Of a DNA stretch of 12,824 bases, positions 9,655-12,824 are shown one piece after another. The DNA lies in assembly GCA_017525805.1 (NCBI GenBank), contig JAFXSH010000074.1, positions 1 to 12,824 of the forward strand. The letters run 5' to 3'. The first letter of the stretch is position 1. Each line of letters starts with the position of its first letter. A program made the position numbers and the translations under genes. The DNA comes from Clostridia bacterium (lineage in GTDB: Bacteria; Bacillota_A; Clostridia; Christensenellales; Aristaeellaceae). The notes below the pieces were generated by a model. It was not told the origin of the DNA. It worked only from the letters and a program-made list of their open reading frames with translations, and ran no database searches.

Positions 9655-9909
9655 TCATAACTGATTCTGAAACATATCTTCAATAGGCACATTGAGAATA
9701 TCAGCGATTGCCTGAAGCTCAATGTCCGATACCATCCTGCTTCCGTTTTCGATGCGGGATAAGGAACCCCGGCATACATAAATAGCCCTTGTTTCCAGCT
9801 TTGCTGATAATTCCTGCTGGGTCAGCCCCGCTGCTTCCCGCAGACGCTTGATGTTTCCGCCTGTGATATTCAGGCGTCTCACGCTGTGGGCGTCCAAAAT
9901 TCTTTTCAT
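9655..9909 (-). CDS. Small Cro/C1-type (XRE) repressor-like HTH protein, about 84 aa
   Basis: Probable phage repressor or Cro-like regulator. The HTH spans residues about 18-60: GNIKRLREAAGLTQQELSAK gives helices 1-2, then GSLSRIENGSR is the recognition helix, and DIELQAIADILNVPIEDMF completes the fold, a textbook XRE domain without a C-terminal dimer or protease domain. I prefer ATG at 9909, which has TTTGGAG a few bases upstream; the frame stays open to an ATG at 9951, but those 14 residues overlap the operator at 9923-9939. It ends in TGA with no TAG, and a strong terminator follows. It is divergent from the gene at 9998/10049, with two TGTCYT/AGGACA inverted repeats between them, so it probably represses that rightward promoter and perhaps itself. 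Confidence 0.88.
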   Translation of the reverse strand: MKRILDAHSVRRLNITGGNIKRLREAAGLTQQELSAKLETRAIYVCRGSLSRIENGSRMVSDIELQAIADILNVPIEDMFQNQL

Positions 9910-9922
9910 GATGCGCTCCAAA

Positions 9923-9939
9923 TGTCTTGATTTAGGACA
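9923..9939. promoter_or_regulatory. Operator-like inverted repeat TGTCTT-5-AGGACA
   Basis: Imperfect 6-bp half-sites (one mismatch) separated by 5 bases. It overlaps the -35 of the rightward promoter at 9927-9956 and lies just upstream of the XRE start at 9909. Related to the site at 9973-9990. Confidence 0.55.
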
Positions 9940-9956
9940 CGCCAACAGCATATACT
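9927..9956 (+). promoter_or_regulatory. Rightward sigma70-type promoter for the gene at 9998/10049
   Basis: TTGATT (9927-9932), an 18-base spacer, TATACT (9951-9956), with a start expected near 9963. Its -35 is covered by one inverted repeat and the early transcribed region (9973-9990) by another, a typical layout for repressor control. Confidence 0.55.
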
Positions 9957-9972
9957 AAGAAATGTGATTCTA

Positions 9973-9990
9973 TGTCCTACTGACAGGACA
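9973..9990. promoter_or_regulatory. Operator-like inverted repeat TGTCCT-6-AGGACA
   Basis: Perfect 6-bp half-sites with a 6-base spacer, between the predicted transcription start (about 9963) and the ATG at 9998. The right half-site AGGACA also supplies the only Shine-Dalgarno-like AGGA for that ATG. A looser copy, GTCCT-9-AGGAC, lies at 10755-10773 before the other divergent gene pair. Confidence 0.6.
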
Positions 9991-9997
9991 AACGAAA

Positions 9998-10495
9998 ATG
10001 AAGAAGAAATTCTTTTGCGGATTTCTGTATCAGAAAGAGAGGCCACCCATGGAATGGGAGCAATTGGGAACAGCGGCCGACTGGCTGTGCAAAGCCTATC
10101 TCACGCTGCATGACGAGATGGATTCAGACAGTCGGCTGGAAATCTATGAAGCCTGCGCGGTGAATGACGCGGCATTGATCGCCGCGCTTCGCAAGGTCAT
10201 GGGAAACGATCTTCCCGGCGCTTTCCGAGCGGCAGCGGATGAACTGTCTGATCTATGCGGTATTACTAAGACGGGCTTTTTTCTCCCCCCGGATGATGCG
10301 GGCTTGAAGCTTAACCATATGCTGGTCGGGGATTTGGGCATGGCCGCGGAGGTACTGCTCACCCTGCTGGATCAGTGTCTCCCAGAGGAAACGGAAACAC
10401 GGGAAAAGCTAGCGCAGGCCCAACAGGACAACAAAGACAGCAAAGCGCTGTATCAAAAGCTGGAAGAGGAAATAAAAAAGGATCAGGGTTCCTGA
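9998..10495 (+). CDS. Hypothetical protein of the regulator island, 165 aa (or 148 aa from 10049)
   Basis: No family recognised. Two starts are possible: ATG 9998 with AGGA 9 bases upstream (inside an operator), or ATG 10049 with AGAGAGG 6 bases upstream. The first 17 residues of the long form (MKKKFFCGFLYQKERPP) look unlike the rest, so I lean to 10049. The body is acidic and mostly helical, with no Gly-rich loop or metal-binding pattern, and ends in a charged helix, EKLAQAQQDNKDSKALYQKL. No signal peptide or membrane segment is clear. It ends in TGA without TAG. The gene is divergent from the 84-aa XRE gene, with operators in between, and overlaps the convergent 85-aa XRE gene by 13 bases. 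A repressor-controlled effector, such as an antirepressor or accessory gene, is only a guess from position. Confidence 0.75.
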   Translation: MKKKFFCGFLYQKERPPMEWEQLGTAADWLCKAYLTLHDEMDSDSRLEIYEACAVNDAALIAALRKVMGNDLPGAFRAAADELSDLCGITKTGFFLPPDDAGLKLNHMLVGDLGMAAEVLLTLLDQCLPEETETREKLAQAQQDNKDSKALYQKLEEEIKKDQGS

Positions 10496-10498
10496 TCC
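10471..10498 (-). terminator. Rho-independent terminator of the 85-aa XRE gene (leftward)
   Basis: Perfect 8-bp stem GGATCAGG/CCTGATCC (10491-10498 and 10480-10487) with a 3-base loop, followed leftward by TTTTTTATT (complement of 10471-10479). It spans the last codons of both convergent genes. Rightward there is no U tract, so it serves the leftward gene. Confidence 0.8.
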
Positions 10499-10740
10499 TG
10501 ATCCAGAAGCCATTCCACCGATACGCCCAGGGCCTTGGCGAGAATGGGCACCTCGTAATCCGCGACAAACCGTTCCTGGCCTTCCAGACGTGAAAAACGG
10601 GATTCGGTGATGTCCATCCCGCTGCTTTGCAGGATGGCGACAAAATCCTTTTGCTTGATATCCTTCTTCACTCGGAGCTTTGCGACCTTCGCGCCGACGA
10701 TGTTTCGGGTTCCCAGCGGCTTTTTTCGGGGCTTGGACAT
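10483..10740 (-). CDS. Small Cro/C1-type (XRE) HTH regulator, about 85 aa
   Basis: Probable DNA-binding regulator. After a basic N-terminus (MSKPRKKPLGTRN) the HTH reads GAKVAKLRVKKDIKQKDFVA (helices 1-2), ESRFSRLEGQER (recognition helix), and VPILAKALGVSVEWLLD, a standard XRE core with no extra domain. I chose ATG at 10740, with AGGAG 9 bases upstream; ATG 10749 touches the ribosome binding site and is unlikely. It ends in TGA with no TAG, and its terminator overlaps the stop. It is divergent from the 167-aa gene at 10851. Its own promoter (10784-10812) has the inverted repeat TGCGAAAAACGCA in the spacer, and the same motif occurs at two other places in the island, so autoregulation plus control of those sites is a reasonable inference. 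Confidence 0.87.
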   Translation of the reverse strand: MSKPRKKPLGTRNIVGAKVAKLRVKKDIKQKDFVAILQSSGMDITESRFSRLEGQERFVADYEVPILAKALGVSVEWLLDQDQEP

Positions 10741-10754
10741 GCGCACCATCTCCT

Positions 10755-10773
10755 GTCCTTTTCAGTATAGGAC
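10755..10773. promoter_or_regulatory. Possible operator, GTCCT-9-AGGAC
   Basis: Perfect 5-bp half-sites related to the TGTCCT/AGGACA repeats at 9923 and 9973 but with a longer spacer. It lies in the leader of the 85-aa XRE gene, just downstream of its predicted leftward transcription start. The changed spacer makes shared recognition uncertain. Confidence 0.35.
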
Positions 10774-10783
10774 GGAGTAAAAT

Positions 10784-10812
10784 ATTATAATGCGAAAAAC
10801 GCAATATAGAAA
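10784..10812 (-). promoter_or_regulatory. Leftward promoter of the 85-aa XRE gene
   Basis: On the minus strand TTTCTA (10812-10807), a 17-base spacer, then perfect TATAAT (10789-10784). The -35 is weak. The spacer holds the inverted repeat at 10791-10803, the same arrangement as the promoter at 9583-9611. A rightward TATAAT (10786-10791) overlaps it and may serve the gene at 10851. Confidence 0.5.
10791..10803. promoter_or_regulatory. Operator-like inverted repeat, family TGCGAA-N3-CGCA, copy 2
   Basis: TGCGAAAAACGCA, located between the -35 and -10 of the leftward promoter of the 85-aa XRE gene. Copy 3 begins 29 bases downstream, about three helical turns, so cooperative binding on one face of the DNA is possible. 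Confidence 0.55.
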
Positions 10813-10819
10813 AATTTAC

Positions 10820-10832
10820 TGCGAATACCGCA
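10820..10832. promoter_or_regulatory. Operator-like inverted repeat, family TGCGAA-N3-CGCA, copy 3
   Basis: TGCGAATACCGCA, immediately before the ribosome binding site of the 167-aa gene and followed, like copy 2, by ATAT. Binding here would block rightward transcription into that gene. Confidence 0.5.
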
Positions 10833-10850
10833 ATATGAAGGAGGTGGCAC

Positions 10851-11354
10851 ATGAAACGGTTTCCTTCCGGGCGGGCGGTTTTCCTTCCACTTGACAGAAC
10901 TCTGTGGGCGCTGCGCAGGCAGACCATGCAGGCGATCCGGGAGGGAGCGCGTCCCGACAGCTACACGATCATCGGGGAGGAAACGTACTTCCCTGACGTA
11001 TTGGACAGTATTTTATGTGACCTTGAGACCCGAATGGAAGAATTGGAGCAATACTTTGAGCTGGCCTCCGGGAAAAGCAACGGCGCGTATCACTGCTTCA
11101 TCCTATGGAACGGCAATGACAGAGAAGGGCTGCTGGTGCATAAGGAAAAGAAGAAGCTGCTCTGTGCGTATTATCCGGCAGTAGTCGAAGACGACATCCT
11201 GAAGGAGCAGGCATTGGTCAGTCAATTGCAGGGACTATCCTATCTGTCCGGCAGCACAGAAATCAACCTGAATTACAGTATAAAGAGAGGCAGATGTCGG
11301 CTGGGCGATCTGCTGAAACTTCTGTCAGAACAGCTGGAAGAAAAAACAGAATAG
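10851..11354 (+). CDS. Hypothetical protein of the regulator island, 167 aa, ending in TAG
   Basis: No family recognised. ATG at 10851 has a strong GGAGG 6 bases upstream (10840-10844). The protein looks soluble, with a basic N-terminus (MKRFPSGRAVFLPLDRTLWA), an acidic middle (DLETRMEELEQYFELASG), a strand-like part around YHCFILWNGNDREGLLVHK, and a C-terminal helix LGDLLKLLSEQLEEKTE. No signal peptide or catalytic motif is evident. It is divergent from the 85-aa XRE gene and has operator copies 2 and 3 in its upstream region. It is the only complete gene in the window whose natural end is TAG, the codon read as sense in the tail genes. If TAG were decoded here, the frame would stay open 68 more codons to TGA at 11559-11561, overlapping the fibre gene. 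Termination at TAG is the simpler reading, since the C-terminal helix is complete there. Confidence 0.75.
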   Translation: MKRFPSGRAVFLPLDRTLWALRRQTMQAIREGARPDSYTIIGEETYFPDVLDSILCDLETRMEELEQYFELASGKSNGAYHCFILWNGNDREGLLVHKEKKKLLCAYYPAVVEDDILKEQALVSQLQGLSYLSGSTEINLNYSIKRGRCRLGDLLKLLSEQLEEKTE

Positions 11355-11364
11355 CCAAAATCGT

Positions 11365-11412
11365 CTGTCCCGCCTTGCCCGGCACTTATTTCATCCGGAT
11401 GGGGCGGGACAG
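11365..11412. repeat. Inverted repeat between the 167-aa gene and the fibre gene
   Basis: Perfect 10-bp arms CTGTCCCGCC (11365-11374) and GGCGGGACAG (11403-11412) around a 28-base loop that holds two CCGG tetramers able to pair. It begins 10 bases after the TAG of the 167-aa gene. Neither strand has a good U tract, so it is not a typical intrinsic terminator. It might still act as an imperfect terminator, a processing site or a trace of the island's junction. The rest of 11355-11502 holds only the ribosome binding site of the fibre gene. Confidence 0.55.
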
Positions 11413-11502
11413 TGATCTATGTCAAGAAGGGAGGAATCACCTTCGATGGTAACAGCATAACAAAGCATTGTGACAGGGTAAGGAACAAATTCGGAGAAAA
11501 AA

Positions 11503-12824
11503 GTGACAAGGGGGTATGCCACAGTGGCCATTATTGCAACAGGCAGCAAAACAATCATTGATCTATCGGACGGCAAAGCATAGTCCGTCTATTTAGGCAG
11601 CAATCAGCCGAGGACACAGATACACGATGTCAACGCATCCAGCTACAGTCCGGACTGGACGACTGCTACGGGCAAAGTTATCATTACGCCGGTGGTTTAT
11701 GCAAATCAAACCGCAATCGCGTAGAACGCTTCCGGTCTCACGATCACATGGAAAAGGAAGGAGGGCTCCGGTTCGGAGACAGCATTGGCTGCCGGAGAAA
11801 CGGTCAGCGGGAATATTCTCACTGTCACCCAGAATAAGTTATCCGCTGTCACCAGCGGCCTGCTGACCTACATCGCGTATGTAGCCTATGTCGATCCCGA
11901 TACCGGGCTGACGATCAACGCCACCGCTGACATTTCCTTTGCCCTGATCAGCACGGGAGAAAACGCGAAGTCCGCCTGGATCAGTGGTGAGCAGGTTTTC
12001 AAATATGACGCCAGTGGAAATGTCGCTCCAGCGCAGATTACCCTGACCGCAAACCTGCAAAATGTAAGCATGAACAAGTGGCAATACAAGAACAGCTCCG
12101 GCACATGGACGGATTATCCCACGACCGCCGATAATGCCAGCATCACCGGGACAACGCTCGTTGTGAAGCCCACGCATGCCATCTGGGTCGGAGAAACGGC
12201 CACCCTGCGGATCACCACCAGCGACAACTCCATCGGGGACACCACGTCCATCTATAAGGTGACAGACGGCGCGACTGGCGGGCAAGGCAGTCCGGGCCAG
12301 AATGCTTCCGTCGTTTTTCTGACCAACGAAAACATAACGTTCGCGGGAACCAAGGATGGAAAGGTGGCCGCCACCACCAAAACCTGCAATGTGGTGGCCT
12401 ATACTGGTACCACGAAGGTAACGCCTACCGTGGGTACACCCACCGGGATGCCCTCTGGAATGACTGTTACCGTAGGCAGCGCTTCCAATAATGAAATCCC
12501 TCTTACTATCACCATTGCTTCCAACTCCACCCTGGGCGGCTCCGGCCAGCTGAACGGTGTGGTGAATGTTCCCATTACTTCCCCCGTCAGCACCACGCTG
12601 CAGATCCAGTGGAGCAAGGTGAATACCGGCGCTTCCGGCACCACGCCCGTGGTGTTTTCTTTGTATGCGCCGCAGGGTACTGTTTTCAACAATGGCGAGG
12701 GAAGCCTGACGATCCAGACGGCGGCCTACTCCGGCACCACCGCCATCACCAGCGGGGCGACCTATGCCTGGGCCAAATACACCAGCGGTTCCTGGACGAC
12801 GATTTCCGGGGAAACGGGAGCGTC
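11503..12824 (+). CDS. Phage tail fibre / minor structural protein with Ig-like modules, 3'-partial, two in-frame TAG codons
   Basis: Probable receptor-binding or fibre-like tail tip protein. The frame is open to the window end (440 codons) if TAG at 11581 and 11722 (residues 27 and 74) is sense. The previous in-frame stop is TAA at 11479. I place the start at GTG 11503, with GGAG at 11493-11496 six bases upstream. An ATG at 11516, with a better AAGGGGG before it, is in another frame. The N-terminus continues as TVAIIATGSKTIIDLSDGKA, resembling the first residues of fibre proteins I recall from Clostridia prophages. Further features: a Ser/Thr-rich beta pattern of Ig-like modules, a stretch QYKNSSGTWTDYP (about residue 196), and a short collagen-like DGATGGQGSPGQNA (from residue 255), after which another beta-rich region runs out of the window. 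It lies downstream of Tal, as usual, but is separated from it by the regulator island. No chaperone or enzymatic motif seen. Confidence 0.78.

Noticed and set aside
9542..9700. Small rightward ORFs (14 codons from 9542, 31 codons from 9591) as peptides
   Set aside because: No usable ribosome binding site, and the second overlaps an operator and a leftward terminator.
10856..10890. Direct repeat GGTTTCCTTCC / GGTTTTCCTTCC near the start of the 167-aa gene
   Set aside because: Short and imperfect, and fully explained by coding sequence; no partner copies elsewhere.
1..12824. Diversity-generating retroelement, CRISPR array or insertion sequence
   Set aside because: No reverse transcriptase, template/variable repeat, spaced repeats, transposase or terminal inverted repeats were found.

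Overview
The window looks like a piece of a GC-rich temperate siphovirus or prophage of a Bacillota (Clostridia-type) host. The evidence is strong AGGAGG-type ribosome binding sites, the canonical order tape measure > distal tail (Dit) > tail-associated/endopeptidase-like protein (Tal) > fibre-like protein, and a cluster of small Cro/C1-type (XRE) regulators. No tRNA, CRISPR, transposase, integrase or lysis gene was seen.

The dominant feature is amber (TAG) recoding. Every large tail gene is broken by in-frame TAG codons. Reading through them gives four continuous, family-like proteins: tape measure (2-5602, 5 TAG, ends TGA), Dit (5632-6687, 2 TAG, ends TAA), Tal (about 6706-9192, 6 TAG, ends TAA) and fibre (about 11503 to beyond the window, 2 TAG). 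All 15 interrupting codons are TAG. No in-frame TAA or TGA and no internal frameshift occurs, so this is sense reassignment or programmed suppression rather than decay. Known recoded gut phages read TAG as Gln. The local contexts here (amphipathic strands, heptads, conserved motifs) look more like a hydrophobic residue such as Leu, which is the most unusual suggestion in this annotation and is testable.

Between Tal and the fibre lies a roughly 2.3 kb island (9193-11502) with standard-code genes: three leftward small XRE regulators (72, about 84 and about 85 aa) and two rightward genes of unknown function (about 148-165 and 167 aa). It is dense in regulatory DNA: three leftward rho-independent terminators, several sigma70-like promoters, two families of inverted-repeat operators shared between promoters, and a hairpin that would bury the ribosome binding site of the 72-aa regulator. 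Four of the five island genes end in TGA and none has an internal TAG. The fifth, at 10851, ends in TAG, whose meaning would depend on whether the amber-decoding factor is present.

Working model (inference): the island genes are translated with the normal code, while complete tail proteins need a TAG-decoding tRNA. The ambers at codons 59 (Dit), 46/50/84 (Tal) and 27/74 (fibre) would then block tail assembly until that tRNA is made. No suppressor tRNA lies in this window; it would have to be elsewhere on the phage or in the host.
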